Assembly (NCBI GenBank): GCA_000156115.1
Contig: DS995276.1
Location: forward strand, 2,132,226 to 2,196,225
DNA length: 64,000 nt
Reading direction: 5' to 3'
Origin: Rhodobacteraceae bacterium HTCC2083
GTDB taxonomy: Bacteria; Pseudomonadota; Alphaproteobacteria; Rhodobacterales; Rhodobacteraceae
Shown: in pieces, positions 41,627 to 50,945 of the stretch
Layout of the letters: the number at the start of each line of letters is the position of its first letter
Position numbering within the stretch: the stretch's first letter is position 1
Made by a program: the position numbers and the translations under genes
Notes under the pieces: model-generated
What the model was told of the DNA's origin: nothing
Database searches by the model: none
What the model saw: the letters and a program-made list of their open reading frames with translations, nothing else

Positions 41627-43312
41627 ATGGCGCTCGACGATCGCAAAGGCGTTTGGAAATCTGGCAAAGGCAAGGGACGGCACACGCCGAAAGGTCGCCA
41701 GTTGGAGGACCAGGCTTGGGAAGACGTCAAAGTTCTTCTTGCAAGTCGCCCGCGTCGCTCAGACCTGCTGATCGAATTTCTCCATTTGATCCAAGACGCT
41801 TACGGTCATCTGAGCGCGGCGCATTTGCGCGCGTTGGCCGAAGAACTTCGCCTGTCGATGGCGGAAGTCTACGAGGTCGCAACATTCTACGCGCACTTTG
41901 ATGTGGTGAAAGAGGGCGAGACACCTCCGCCTGCTTTGACGATCCGCGTGTGTGATTCTCTGTCTTGCGAATTGGCGGGTGCACAAGCGTTAAAATCGGC
42001 TTTGGAAGGTAGTTTGGACGCTTCTGAAGTGCGCGTTTTGCGCGCTCCGTGCATGGGCCGCTGCGATACTGCACCTGTCTTGGAACTTGGCCATCACCAC
42101 ATTGACCACGCCACACCTGAGAAGGTCGAAGCGGCGATTGCTGCGAACCATACCCACGCGGATATTCCAGCCTACGAGGATTTTGCAGCCTATGAGGCGG
42201 CGGGCGGGTATACCTCTCTCAAAGAGCTACGCGCTAATGGCGATTGGGCGCAGGTCCAAGACAAAGTTCTCGACGCTGGTCTTCGTGGCCTTGGTGGCGC
42301 GGGTTTTCCGTCCGGTAAAAAATGGGGCTTCGTGCGCGCCAATGAGGGCACGCGTTACCTGGCCGTGAACGGCGACGAGGGCGAGCCAGGCACGTTCAAA
42401 GACCGTTATTACTTGGAACGCACGCCGCATCTTTTCCTCGAAGGCATGCTCATTGCTGCTTGGGCTGTCGAGGCGGATACCTGCTTTATCTACATGCGCG
42501 ATGAATATCCGGCAGTGCTGCATATTTTGGCCGAAGAGATCGCGAAGCTGGAAAATGCCGGCATTGTCGAGAAAGGCTTCATTGATCTGCGGCGTGGCGC
42601 GGGCGCGTATATCTGCGGCGAAGAAAGCGCGATGATCGAGAGTATTGAGGGTAAGCGGGGTCTGCCGCGTCATCGTCCGCCGTTTGTGGCGCAGGTTGGG
42701 ATTTTCAATAAACCAACGCTCGTGCACAACGTTGAAACGCTGCTTTGGGTCACACGTATCGTGCGCGAAGGGCCGGAAGTTCTTAGCTCTATTGAAAAGA
42801 ATGGCCGCAAAGGTCTGCGTTCTTATTCAATCTCTGGACGTGTCAATGATCCAGGTGTGCATTTGCTCCCCGCTGGCTCTACGATCATGGATTTGATTGA
42901 TGCTGCTGGTGGTATGCTAGAGGGTCACAGCTTCAAAGCCTACCAGCCGGGTGGTCCGTCAGCTGGTTTGCTGCCAGCTTCAATCAACGATGTTCCAATG
43001 GACTTCGACACACTCCAGCCGCTTGGCACGTTTATCGGCTCTGCTGCGGTAGTGATCCTGTCTGACAAAGACAGCGCACGTGGCGCGGCGCTTAATATGC
43101 TGCGCTTTTTCGAGGATGAAAGTTGCGGTCAATGCACGCCATGCCGCGTTGGTTGCGAGAAAGCGGTCAAGCTGATGCAAGCAGACAAGTGGGATCAGCC
43201 GCTGCTTGAAGAGCTGTGCTCAGCGATGGGCGATGCGTCGATTTGTGGTCTGGGGCAAGCAGCTCCGAACCCGATCCGCATGACCATGAAACACTTCGCG
43301 GATGAAGTATAA
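41627..43312 (+). CDS. formate dehydrogenase beta subunit, fused NuoE/NuoF-type (FdsG-FdsB)
   Basis: 561-residue fusion of the NuoE-like [2Fe-2S] module (Cys in CDSLSCELAG and PCMGRCDTAPV) and the NuoF-like NADH/FMN and [4Fe-4S] module (LRGLGGAGFPSGKKWG, CGQCTPCRVGC). It transfers electrons from the formate-oxidising subunit to NAD+. AGGGGG lies before ATG 41627. It overlaps the cupin gene by one base. The alpha subunit gene follows after the cupin. A fused FdsG-FdsB is seen in Rhodobacterales, in contrast to separate genes elsewhere. Confidence 0.93.
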   Translation: MALDDRKGVWKSGKGKGRHTPKGRQLEDQAWEDVKVLLASRPRRSDLLIEFLHLIQDAYGHLSAAHLRALAEELRLSMAEVYEVATFYAHFDVVKEGETPPPALTIRVCDSLSCELAGAQALKSALEGSLDASEVRVLRAPCMGRCDTAPVLELGHHHIDHATPEKVEAAIAANHTHADIPAYEDFAAYEAAGGYTSLKELRANGDWAQVQDKVLDAGLRGLGGAGFPSGKKWGFVRANEGTRYLAVNGDEGEPGTFKDRYYLERTPHLFLEGMLIAAWAVEADTCFIYMRDEYPAVLHILAEEIAKLENAGIVEKGFIDLRRGAGAYICGEESAMIESIEGKRGLPRHRPPFVAQVGIFNKPTLVHNVETLLWVTRIVREGPEVLSSIEKNGRKGLRSYSISGRVNDPGVHLLPAGSTIMDLIDAAGGMLEGHSFKAYQPGGPSAGLLPASINDVPMDFDTLQPLGTFIGSAAVVILSDKDSARGAALNMLRFFEDESCGQCTPCRVGCEKAVKLMQADKWDQPLLEELCSAMGDASICGLGQAAPNPIRMTMKHFADEV

Positions 43313-43596
43313 TGGGCAGCGCAACCGCAACAGTCCAAGTCGATGACGCGCGCATGCGGGTCACGGAATGGACGTTAGAGCCGGATGCAGACACTGGCTT
43401 TCACACGCATGGCATGGACTACGTCGTTGTGCCGATGACCTCTGGCACGCTGACCATCGCGGATGCGGACGGCAATGAGACCACGAGCCAATTGGTGGCC
43501 GGTCAAGCTTATTCCCGCGCGGCGGGTGTGGCGCACAATGTGATTAATCGAAGCGATGCGAAAATCGTCTTTGTCGAAGTGGAGTCTAAAGCATGA
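43312..43596 (+). CDS. small cupin-domain protein in the formate dehydrogenase operon
   Basis: 94-residue single cupin barrel: motif 1 near residues 24-40 with G-F-H-T-H-G-M (His27, His29), and motif 2 near 62-80 (YSRAAGVAHNVINR). Two His ligands of the metal site and a later His are visible. It overlaps the beta gene by one base and the alpha gene by four, so it is made with the enzyme. No catalytic function is known to me; it may assist assembly or regulate. Genes at this place in other formate dehydrogenase operons differ. Confidence 0.8.
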   Translation: MGSATATVQVDDARMRVTEWTLEPDADTGFHTHGMDYVVVPMTSGTLTIADADGNETTSQLVAGQAYSRAAGVAHNVINRSDAKIVFVEVESKA

Positions 43597-46370
43597 GCGA
43601 TCAAATCACTTTCACGATGGACGGCGAAGAGGTCACAGCCGACAAGGGCATGACTATTTGGGAAGTCGCCAATGGTCGTGACCTTATTATTCCGCATCTG
43701 TGCCACAAGCCCCAACCCGGCTATCGCCCCGATGGCAATTGCCGCGCGTGCATGGTCGAGGTCGAGGGCGAGCGCACATTGGTTGCCTCCTGCATTCGTG
43801 AAGCCAATGAGGGCATGGTCGTCACCACCAATTCGAACCGCGCGGAAAGCGCGCGCAAGATGGTTGTGGAAATGCTGCTCGCGGATCAGCCAGAGCGTGA
43901 TGTATCACACGACAAATCCTCTCATCTTTGGGATATGGCGGAAGCGAATGGGATAGACCAAAGCCGTTTCCCCAAGCTCGAAGAGGGTCACATCCCACTG
44001 CTCGATGACAGTCATGTTGCGATGTCCGTGAGCCTTGATGCTTGCATCCAATGCGGCCTCTGCGTGCGCGCTTGCCGCGAAGTGCAAGTCAACGATGTGA
44101 TCGGCATGTCCGGTCGCGGGCAGAACGCTTATCCGACCTTCGATCTTGCCGATCCGATGGGCGATAGCACTTGCGTTGCTTGCGGTGAATGTGTGCAGGC
44201 GTGCCCAACAGGCGCTCTGATGCCGTCTACGGTTGTTGATGAAAACCAAGTTGGGGATCGCGCTGATTTCGACACTGAAACCGAAAGTGTCTGCCCGTTC
44301 TGCGGCGTCGGCTGTAAGGTTTCGCTTAAGGTTAAAGATGGCAAGGTTAAGTATATCGATGGTATCAACGGCCCCGCGAATGAAGGTCGCTTGTGTGTCA
44401 AAGGACGCTTTGGGTTTGACTATATTCACCATGAGCATCGCCTAACCAAGCCTCTAATCCGTCGCGATGATGCGCCCGCGAAGGGGTTGAATGTGGACCC
44501 CGGCGATGTGCTCACGCACTTCCGCGAAGCGAGTTGGGAAGAGGCGATGGCACATGCTGCTGGCGGACTTGCAAAGCTACGCCAAGCACATGGTGGTCAG
44601 TCTGTTGCCGGTTTTGGCTCTGCGAAATGCACCAACGAAGAAGCGTATTTATTCCAAAAGCTGATCCGCCAAGGCTTCCAGCACAACAATGTCGATCATT
44701 GCACGCGTTTATGCCACGCATCGTCTGTTGCAGCGCTGATTGAAAATGTTGGCTCGGGTGCGGTGACCGCGACGTTTAACGAGATTGAAAACTCGGACGT
44801 TGCCATCGTCATCGGTGCCAACCCTGTGGAAAACCACCCCGTCGCAGCGACCTATTTCAAACAGTTTACCAAGAACGGCGGCAAGCTGATTGTCATGGAT
44901 CCGCGTGGGCAGGGTCTAAAGCGTCACGCAAGCCATATGCTGCAATTCCGCCCTGGCGCGGATGTGAGTATGCTTAACGCGATCATGCATGTAATCGTCG
45001 AAGAAGAGCTTTACGATCAACAATATATCGACGCTTACACCGAGAATTGGGAGGCGGAGAAAGAGCACCTTAAGGCCTTCACGCCCGAAGCGATGGAACC
45101 GATTTGCGGCATTGCACCTGATGTGATCCGCGATGTTGCGCGCACTTTTGCGGGTGCCAAAGCGGGGATGATTTTCTGGGGTATGGGTGTGTCTCAGCAC
45201 ATTCACGGGACGGATAATTCGCGCTGCCTGATCAGCCTTGCGCTAATGACGGGCCAGGTTGGTCGTTCAGGCGCTGGTCTTCACCCGCTACGCGGTCAGA
45301 ACAACGTACAAGGTGCCTCCGATGCGGGTCTTGTTCCGATGTTCGTTCCCGATTATCGCTCTGTCGAGGATAACGCGGTGCGTGAAGACATCTTTGGCGT
45401 TTGGGGCCGCGATGAGGATTGGTCGAACAAGCGTGGTTTGACCGTGACTGAGATCGTCGATCAAGCTTATGCGGGCAACATCAAGGGCATGTATATTCAA
45501 GGTGAAAATCCTGCCATGTCTGACCCTGATGTTGAGCACGCGCGCGATGCATTCGCAAAATTAGAGCATCTCGTTGTGCAGGATATCTTTCTCACCGAGA
45601 CCGCCTGTTTCGCGGATGTGATCCTACCAGCCTCTGCGCTTTATGAAAAGAATGGCACCGTTTCCAACACCAATCGCCAAGTTCAGCGCGTGCGCCCTGC
45701 GGTGACCCCGCCCGGTGAAGCGCGAGAGGATTGGGCGATTACTGTTGAGCTTGCGCAGCGATTGGGTCTCGATTGGGACTATACCGATGCGAGCCAAGTT
45801 TTCGCAGAGATGAAGCAAGTGATGAAGTCGCTCGACAACATCACGTGGGAACGTCTGAATACGGAAACGGTCACTTACCCATCTCTTAGCCCGACAGATC
45901 CGGGCCAAGCGGTTGTGTTTGGGGATGGTTTCCCGCGCGCAGAAGGGCGTGCGAAGTTTACCCCTGCGGCTGTGATTGCACCGGATGAAGCACCGGATAC
46001 TGAATATCCGATGATCATGACCACGGGTCGTCAACTAGAGCATTGGCACACAGGGTCGATGACTCGCCGCGCTATGGTTCTGGATTCGGTCGAGCCTGAG
46101 GCGAATTGCTCGCTCCACCCCAAAACACTGCGTGCGCTTGGTGTTGAACCAGGCGGCATGGTGCGCCTGACAACACGTCGAGGCAGCATCGACATCATGG
46201 CCCGCGCAGATCGCGCAGTGTCAGAGGATATGGTGTTCGTGCCCTTCGCCTATGTTGAAGCGTCGGCGAATGTGCTGACCAATCCGGCCATCGATCCATA
46301 CGGGAAAATTCCCGAATTCAAATTCTCGGCGGTGCGCGTCGAGGCAGTTCAAAGCATCGCTGCAGAATAA
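43593..46370 (+). CDS. formate dehydrogenase alpha subunit (molybdenum, FdsA-like)
   Basis: 925-residue molybdopterin oxidoreductase converting formate to CO2. N-terminal [2Fe-2S] domain (Cys37, 48, 51 and 67 region), two [4Fe-4S] ferredoxin clusters (CIQCGLCVRAC, CVACGECVQAC), the further [4Fe-4S] of the catalytic domain (CPFCGVGC), and the bis-MGD catalytic domain. The active-site Mo ligand is Cys374 in CTRLCHASS, so it is a Cys rather than Sec enzyme. It overlaps the cupin gene by 4 bases. Followed by fhs. Accessory fdsC/fdsD-type genes are not seen nearby. Confidence 0.94.
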   Translation: MSDQITFTMDGEEVTADKGMTIWEVANGRDLIIPHLCHKPQPGYRPDGNCRACMVEVEGERTLVASCIREANEGMVVTTNSNRAESARKMVVEMLLADQPERDVSHDKSSHLWDMAEANGIDQSRFPKLEEGHIPLLDDSHVAMSVSLDACIQCGLCVRACREVQVNDVIGMSGRGQNAYPTFDLADPMGDSTCVACGECVQACPTGALMPSTVVDENQVGDRADFDTETESVCPFCGVGCKVSLKVKDGKVKYIDGINGPANEGRLCVKGRFGFDYIHHEHRLTKPLIRRDDAPAKGLNVDPGDVLTHFREASWEEAMAHAAGGLAKLRQAHGGQSVAGFGSAKCTNEEAYLFQKLIRQGFQHNNVDHCTRLCHASSVAALIENVGSGAVTATFNEIENSDVAIVIGANPVENHPVAATYFKQFTKNGGKLIVMDPRGQGLKRHASHMLQFRPGADVSMLNAIMHVIVEEELYDQQYIDAYTENWEAEKEHLKAFTPEAMEPICGIAPDVIRDVARTFAGAKAGMIFWGMGVSQHIHGTDNSRCLISLALMTGQVGRSGAGLHPLRGQNNVQGASDAGLVPMFVPDYRSVEDNAVREDIFGVWGRDEDWSNKRGLTVTEIVDQAYAGNIKGMYIQGENPAMSDPDVEHARDAFAKLEHLVVQDIFLTETACFADVILPASALYEKNGTVSNTNRQVQRVRPAVTPPGEAREDWAITVELAQRLGLDWDYTDASQVFAEMKQVMKSLDNITWERLNTETVTYPSLSPTDPGQAVVFGDGFPRAEGRAKFTPAAVIAPDEAPDTEYPMIMTTGRQLEHWHTGSMTRRAMVLDSVEPEANCSLHPKTLRALGVEPGGMVRLTTRRGSIDIMARADRAVSEDMVFVPFAYVEASANVLTNPAIDPYGKIPEFKFSAVRVEAVQSIAAE

Positions 46371-46403
46371 GCAGCCCCAATTTCTCAACAGGAAGTAAGA
46401 CAC

Positions 46404-48080
46404 ATGGGTTATAAATCAGACATCGAAATTGCGCGCGAAGCCGATAAAAAGCAGATCCAAGAAATTGGTATAAAGCTGGGTATCGAGAGCAAAGATCTGC
46501 TGCCTTACGGCCACGACAAAGCAAAGGTCTCTCAGGAGTTTATTAACTCTGTTCAGGGCAATAAAAACGGCAAGCTGGTGCTTGTGACCGCGATCAACCC
46601 GACACCTGCGGGCGAGGGTAAGACAACAACGACTGTTGGTCTTGGCGACGGTCTGAACCGCATCGGTAAAAAGGCGGCTGTTTGCATCCGTGAAGCGTCC
46701 TTGGGACCAAACTTCGGCATGAAGGGTGGGGCTGCGGGCGGTGGTTATGCTCAGGTTGTTCCGATGGAAGACATGAACCTGCATTTCACAGGCGATTTCC
46801 ATGCGATCACATCCGCGCATTCGCTGCTCTCCGCGATGCTCGACAACCACATCTATTGGGGCAATGAATGCGACATCGATATTCGTCGCGTCCAGTGGAA
46901 GCGCGTTGTGGACATGAATGACCGTGCGCTGCGTCAAATCACAGCGTCCCTTGGTGGCGTCGCGAACGGCTTCCCACGTGAAGCGGGTTTCGACATCACT
47001 GTTGCATCTGAAGTTATGGCGATCCTTTGCTTGGCGAAGGACTTGAAAGACCTCGAGAAACGTTTGGGCGACATGATCGTGGCGTACCGCCGCGATCGTA
47101 GCCCTGTTTTCTGCCGCGATATCAAGGCGGAAGGCGCGATGACTGTTTTGCTGAAAGACGCGATGCAGCCGAACCTTGTGCAGACTTTGGAAAACAACCC
47201 TGCTTTTGTACACGGCGGCCCATTCGCGAACATCGCGCATGGCTGTAACTCTGTGATTGCGACGACAACGGCACTTAAGATTGCTGATTTCGTTGTGACC
47301 GAAGCAGGCTTTGGCGCGGACCTAGGCGCTGAGAAATTCATGAACATCAAGTGCCGCAAAGCGGGTCTTTCCCCTGATTGCGTCGTGCTGGTTGCGACTG
47401 TGCGCGCGATGAAGATGAACGGCGGCGTTGCGAAAGCAGACCTTGGTGCCGAAAACGTAGATGCGGTGAATGAAGGTTGTGCAAACCTTGGCCGTCACAT
47501 TGGCAACCTCAAATCCTTCGGCGTGCCTGTCGTTGTGGCGATCAACCACTTCGTGACTGACACAGACGCAGAAGTGCAGGCGGTTAAGGACTATGTGGCA
47601 ACACAAGGGTCTGAGGCTATCTTGTCGCGTCATTGGGAACTTGGTTCTGAAGGCTCTGCAGATCTCGCGACACGCGTTGCTGAAATTGCTGAGAGCGGTG
47701 AGAGCAAATTTGCACCGATCTACGAAGATGACATGCCACTGATGTCCAAGATCGAGACAATTGCGAAGAAAATCTACCATGCGGATGATGTGATTGCGGA
47801 TACGAAAATCCGTGATCAACTGAAGCTATGGGAAGAGCAGGGCTATGGTAACCTGCCGATTTGTATGGCGAAAACGCAATACAGCTTTTCAACTGATCCG
47901 TCTTTGCGCGGCGCACCTACAGGTCATTCTGTGCCTGTGCGTGAAGTGCGTTTGTCAGCGGGCGCGGGTTTCGTGGTTGTTGTCTGCGGTGAAATCATGA
48001 CGATGCCGGGTCTGCCTCGTGTACCGTCCGCTGAGAATATCCACCTCAATGACGATGGCCAGATTGAAGGCTTGTTCTAA
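46404..48080 (+). CDS. fhs: formate--tetrahydrofolate ligase
   Basis: 558-residue synthetase that makes 10-formyl-THF from formate, ATP and THF. The nucleotide loop [14 protein letters not shown] lies near residues 64-77, and family blocks such as [19 protein letters not shown] and [13 protein letters not shown] follow. The ribosome site GGAAGT lies 8 bases before the ATG. It is 34 bases after formate dehydrogenase and before folD, so it works in C1 flux together with them. In Roseobacters this enzyme can run toward formate during methyl-group oxidation. Confidence 0.96.
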   Translation: MGYKSDIEIAREADKKQIQEIGIKLGIESKDLLPYGHDKAKVSQEFINSVQGNKNGKLVLVTAINPTPAGEGKTTTTVGLGDGLNRIGKKAAVCIREASLGPNFGMKGGAAGGGYAQVVPMEDMNLHFTGDFHAITSAHSLLSAMLDNHIYWGNECDIDIRRVQWKRVVDMNDRALRQITASLGGVANGFPREAGFDITVASEVMAILCLAKDLKDLEKRLGDMIVAYRRDRSPVFCRDIKAEGAMTVLLKDAMQPNLVQTLENNPAFVHGGPFANIAHGCNSVIATTTALKIADFVVTEAGFGADLGAEKFMNIKCRKAGLSPDCVVLVATVRAMKMNGGVAKADLGAENVDAVNEGCANLGRHIGNLKSFGVPVVVAINHFVTDTDAEVQAVKDYVATQGSEAILSRHWELGSEGSADLATRVAEIAESGESKFAPIYEDDMPLMSKIETIAKKIYHADDVIADTKIRDQLKLWEEQGYGNLPICMAKTQYSFSTDPSLRGAPTGHSVPVREVRLSAGAGFVVVVCGEIMTMPGLPRVPSAENIHLNDDGQIEGLF

Positions 48081-48121
48081 ACAAAATGCGCGGTGCATGA
48101 CTGTGTGCGCCGCGCAAATTT

Positions 48122-48183
48122 AGGGGGCGCGGCCCCCTTCCATCGATGATGGACTCCTCAGAGATATTTTCGGACCAAAGAAG
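48122..48183. repeat. intergenic repeat copy 3: GC hairpin plus GATATTTT and AAGAAGG tail
   Basis: AGGGGGC-GCG-GCCCCCT is a perfect 7-bp hairpin (48122-48138), followed by GACTCCTCAGAGATATTTTC and CCAAAGAAGGA. The terminal AAGAAGGA serves as the folD ribosome site (about 10 bases before ATG 48193). The layout matches the element at 12824-12868. The hairpin may also protect the fhs message end. Confidence 0.55.
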
Positions 48184-48192
48184 GACCACAGC

Positions 48193-49083
48193 ATGAGCGC
48201 TCAAATTATTGATGGCAAGGCATTTGCCGCCAAGGTACGTGGCCAAGTGGGCGAGCATGTTGCCGCTTTGAAAGCCGATCATGGGATCACACCCGGTTTG
48301 GCGGTCGTGTTGGTTGGCGAAGATCCTGCGTCGCAGGTTTACGTGCGGTCCAAGGGTAAAATGACCAACGAAGTGGGCATGAAAAGCGTCGAGCACAAGC
48401 TTGATGAGGCGACATCAGAGGCAGATTTGCTTGCGTTGATCGAGCAGTTAAACAATGATGCCACAATTCATGGTATTTTGGTTCAATTGCCGCTGCCAAA
48501 ACATCTTGATGAAGATTTGGTGATCAATTCCATCAATCCTGCGAAGGATGTGGATGGGTTTCATATTTCGAACGTTGGTTTGCTGGGCACAGGTCAGAAG
48601 AGCATGGTGCCGTGCACGCCGCTTGGCTGCTTAATGATGCTGCGTGATCATCATGGATCTCTATCTGGCATGGATGCGGTTGTGATTGGTCGCTCCAACA
48701 TCGTGGGCAAACCGATGGCGCAGCTTTTGCTGGGTGATAGCTGCACGGTCACGATTGCACACTCACGTACAAAGGATTTGCCAGAGGTTGTCGGGCGGGC
48801 AGACATTGTTGTCGCGGCCGTTGGTCGCCCTGAAATGGTGCCCGGTGAGTGGATCAAGAAGGGTGCAACCGTGATTGATGTGGGCATCAATCGGATCGAA
48901 CGCGACGGGAAGATCAAGCTAGTTGGCGATGTTGATTTCGCATCATGCTCTGCGGTTGCAGGTGCCATTACACCAGTTCCGGGCGGTGTTGGTCCAATGA
49001 CCATCGCATGTTTGTTGGCAAATACTGTGACCGCGTGCTGCCGCGCAAACGGGTTGGCAGAGCCTGAAGGGCTTACTGCGTAA
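48193..49083 (+). CDS. folD: bifunctional methylene-THF dehydrogenase/methenyl-THF cyclohydrolase
   Basis: 296-residue FolD interconverting methylene-, methenyl- and formyl-tetrahydrofolate with NADP(H). Family motifs: [14 protein letters not shown] near residue 50, [16 protein letters not shown] near 94, [15 protein letters not shown] near 165 and [15 protein letters not shown] near 262. The active-site lysine region KGKMTNEVG is intact. AAGGA ends 7 bases before ATG. Together with fhs and formate dehydrogenase it makes a complete route from methylene-THF to CO2. Followed by a terminator. Confidence 0.96.
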   Translation: MSAQIIDGKAFAAKVRGQVGEHVAALKADHGITPGLAVVLVGEDPASQVYVRSKGKMTNEVGMKSVEHKLDEATSEADLLALIEQLNNDATIHGILVQLPLPKHLDEDLVINSINPAKDVDGFHISNVGLLGTGQKSMVPCTPLGCLMMLRDHHGSLSGMDAVVIGRSNIVGKPMAQLLLGDSCTVTIAHSRTKDLPEVVGRADIVVAAVGRPEMVPGEWIKKGATVIDVGINRIERDGKIKLVGDVDFASCSAVAGAITPVPGGVGPMTIACLLANTVTACCRANGLAEPEGLTA

Positions 49084-49124
49084 GTCACTTTTTGATGGGC
49101 AATTCGTCTATTTTCGCAAGTATT

Positions 49125-49157
49125 GAAGCCGCGCTCTTTGGGTGCGGCTTTTCATTT
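49125..49157 (+). terminator. rho-independent terminator of folD
   Basis: AAGCCGC at 49126-49132 and GCGGCTT at 49144-49150 pair around an 11-base loop, followed by TTTCATTT. The stem starts 43 bases after the folD stop. The rest of the gap up to 49364 contains no gene. Confidence 0.75.
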
Positions 49158-49364
49158 ACGGGCCCTAAAAAGCGCAGAAAAAATTTCTCTTCCCCGAAGG
49201 GTTGAAAGGTGGCTATGATTGCGCAACCAGAGGGTGTAGTGGGCCCTTTCCGAAGGCGGACAATAAGTGTTTTTTCGAATTCGATCATATAGATATCAAC
49301 GATTGATATGGGAAAAAATGCTGTTTTCTCCCATGCAATTTGCTGAGAGCATGCAAGAAAACTG

Positions 49365-50264
49365 ATGGGAAGGACTTCGCGAGGAAAAAAAGATTTGGAC
49401 ACGGCGCGCAAAGCCCGGCCTAACCCAATGCCGAAAGTGTTTTCTGCTTTGCAGGTGGCACTGAGCCGCGCATTTCATTGGCGTACACTTGTGATTTGGT
49501 TTGGGTGTTCGCTGCTCGCGACCTACAGCGGTCCATTTGGGACATATGGCGATCCCTCGGTTCTGCATTCGCTCTTGATATGGATGGTCTTAATCGGTTC
49601 TTCGATCGTCACTGTTTATGTTCTTAATGCGCTCAATGAATTGTTCTTGGCCAAGCTTTCTTCGTTTATACGTATAGTTGTTTTCATAGGTGTGTCGGCA
49701 ATTGCGACCGGGTCACTCGTGCATTTTTTGCTGATTTACGTCTTCGCGCATACGTCAGATCCGATCCTTTCGAGGGGTGAGTTGTCCTCCTACTCGCTTG
49801 CTGTAATCAGCTTTATTCACATTGTGCGGTTGATCTTGCCTTTTTCCGTAACTGACCAAATCAGCAACAAAGGTGCGAGTGAAGGGGAGCTTTCCTCTGC
49901 GTCACTGCCGCCCCACAGTCGTTTGGCGAAGCGGCTGGACATTCCTGCCGGTGTGCGCATCTCGCAAATTACAGCAAACGGCCATTTCGTCAGTGTTGAA
50001 ACCAGTGAAGATGTATATCGGACGCGTATGCGGTTTTCTGATGCTGTCGCAGAGCTTGACGGCATTTATGGTTTGACGGTGCACCGTTCACATTGGGTTC
50101 ATAGAAATTCCATTGTTGGCTGGGTGCCCCGCGCGAAAAAACCATATGTCCTGCTCAATAATGATCGCAGTGTTCCGATTAGCAAAACCTATCTCGCCAC
50201 TGTGAAAAACGCAGGTCTTACTATTCTTGATCCAGAAGACGTGGAGGTAGAACAGTCGCTATAA
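49365..50264 (+). CDS. membrane-bound LytTR-type DNA-binding protein
   Basis: 299-residue protein with about four hydrophobic segments (residues 42-58, 65-84, 100-124 and 145-160) and a C-terminal LytTR DNA-binding domain (about 185-295; ISQITANGHFVSVETSEDVY and VHRSHWVHRNSIVGW are typical). A regulator anchored in the inner membrane without a receiver domain. Start at ATG 49365 lacks a good ribosome site; Met at 49428 is an alternative. Its stop overlaps the convergent pdeM stop by 6 bases. Signal and target unknown. Confidence 0.85.
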   Translation: MGRTSRGKKDLDTARKARPNPMPKVFSALQVALSRAFHWRTLVIWFGCSLLATYSGPFGTYGDPSVLHSLLIWMVLIGSSIVTVYVLNALNELFLAKLSSFIRIVVFIGVSAIATGSLVHFLLIYVFAHTSDPILSRGELSSYSLAVISFIHIVRLILPFSVTDQISNKGASEGELSSASLPPHSRLAKRLDIPAGVRISQITANGHFVSVETSEDVYRTRMRFSDAVAELDGIYGLTVHRSHWVHRNSIVGWVPRAKKPYVLLNNDRSVPISKTYLATVKNAGLTILDPEDVEVEQSL

Positions 50265-50936
50265 TCTTGTTTTCGAACGCGGAATTGGAAGGGCTTTCGC
50301 GCCAGTTAAAATGCAAATCGCATTGGTTGCCAAGAGCGTAGACATAGGCGACGCATTGACGTTCAAGCCACCTGTGTAGGTGCCGTAAGCTGGCAAAATG
50401 ACCCGATGCGCATCCGTCGCGAAGCAGCGGCGGATGATAGCGCGGTTGCCTGCGCGTACCGTTGCTTTAGGATGATAGTGGCCTGATACTTCGCCCCCCG
50501 TAGCTGTTTCCCCGAGCGCGATGTGGCGGAAAACGATTGGTCCAATTGCGACCTCATGCATATGAGTGCCACCCAAATTAAGCGGCCCGGGATCGTGGTT
50601 TCCTTCAATCCAAATCCAGTTCACCCCTGCCTGAAGTCGTATAATCCATTCGCGCGCACGTGGGTCCAGATCGTCGCTGGCTCCGACGCGATCAAAGCTG
50701 TCGCCTAGACAGATCACAGCCTTTGGGCGCTGCTCTGCAATATCTTGATCAAGCCTTAAGAGTGTGTCGTATACCTCATAAGGCGGTAGTACGCTGGCAC
50801 CATGAAGGGCATATCGGCTAGCCTTTCCAAAGTGCAAATCCGAAACGCACAGCAGTCTTTGGGCGGGCCAGAACAAGGCTCCGGAGGGCAGAGCAAGAAA
50901 ATCTTCATTGCAGAATGTAAACGCGTGGCTGCTCAT
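50259..50936 (-). CDS. pdeM: ligase-associated DNA damage response endonuclease PdeM
   Basis: 225-residue calcineurin-like phosphoesterase. Metal-site motifs in order: DLHFGKASRYAL, GDSFDR, GNHDPG and a C-terminal GHYHPKATVR. The PdeM family works with a DNA ligase, an Lhr-type helicase and an exonuclease in a proposed DNA damage response module. The helicase gene is the immediate upstream neighbour on this strand (9-base gap). No ligase or exonuclease gene of the module is in the window. The nuclease role comes from the family, not from the sequence. Confidence 0.9.
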   Translation of the reverse strand: MSSHAFTFCNEDFLALPSGALFWPAQRLLCVSDLHFGKASRYALHGASVLPPYEVYDTLLRLDQDIAEQRPKAVICLGDSFDRVGASDDLDPRAREWIIRLQAGVNWIWIEGNHDPGPLNLGGTHMHEVAIGPIVFRHIALGETATGGEVSGHYHPKATVRAGNRAIIRRCFATDAHRVILPAYGTYTGGLNVNASPMSTLLATNAICILTGAKALPIPRSKTRL

Positions 50937-50945
50937 TTAATGCCT

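Noticed and set aside
43593-46370. Selenocysteine formate dehydrogenase
   Set aside because: The active-site codon at 44712 is TGC (Cys374) and no in-frame TGA is present.
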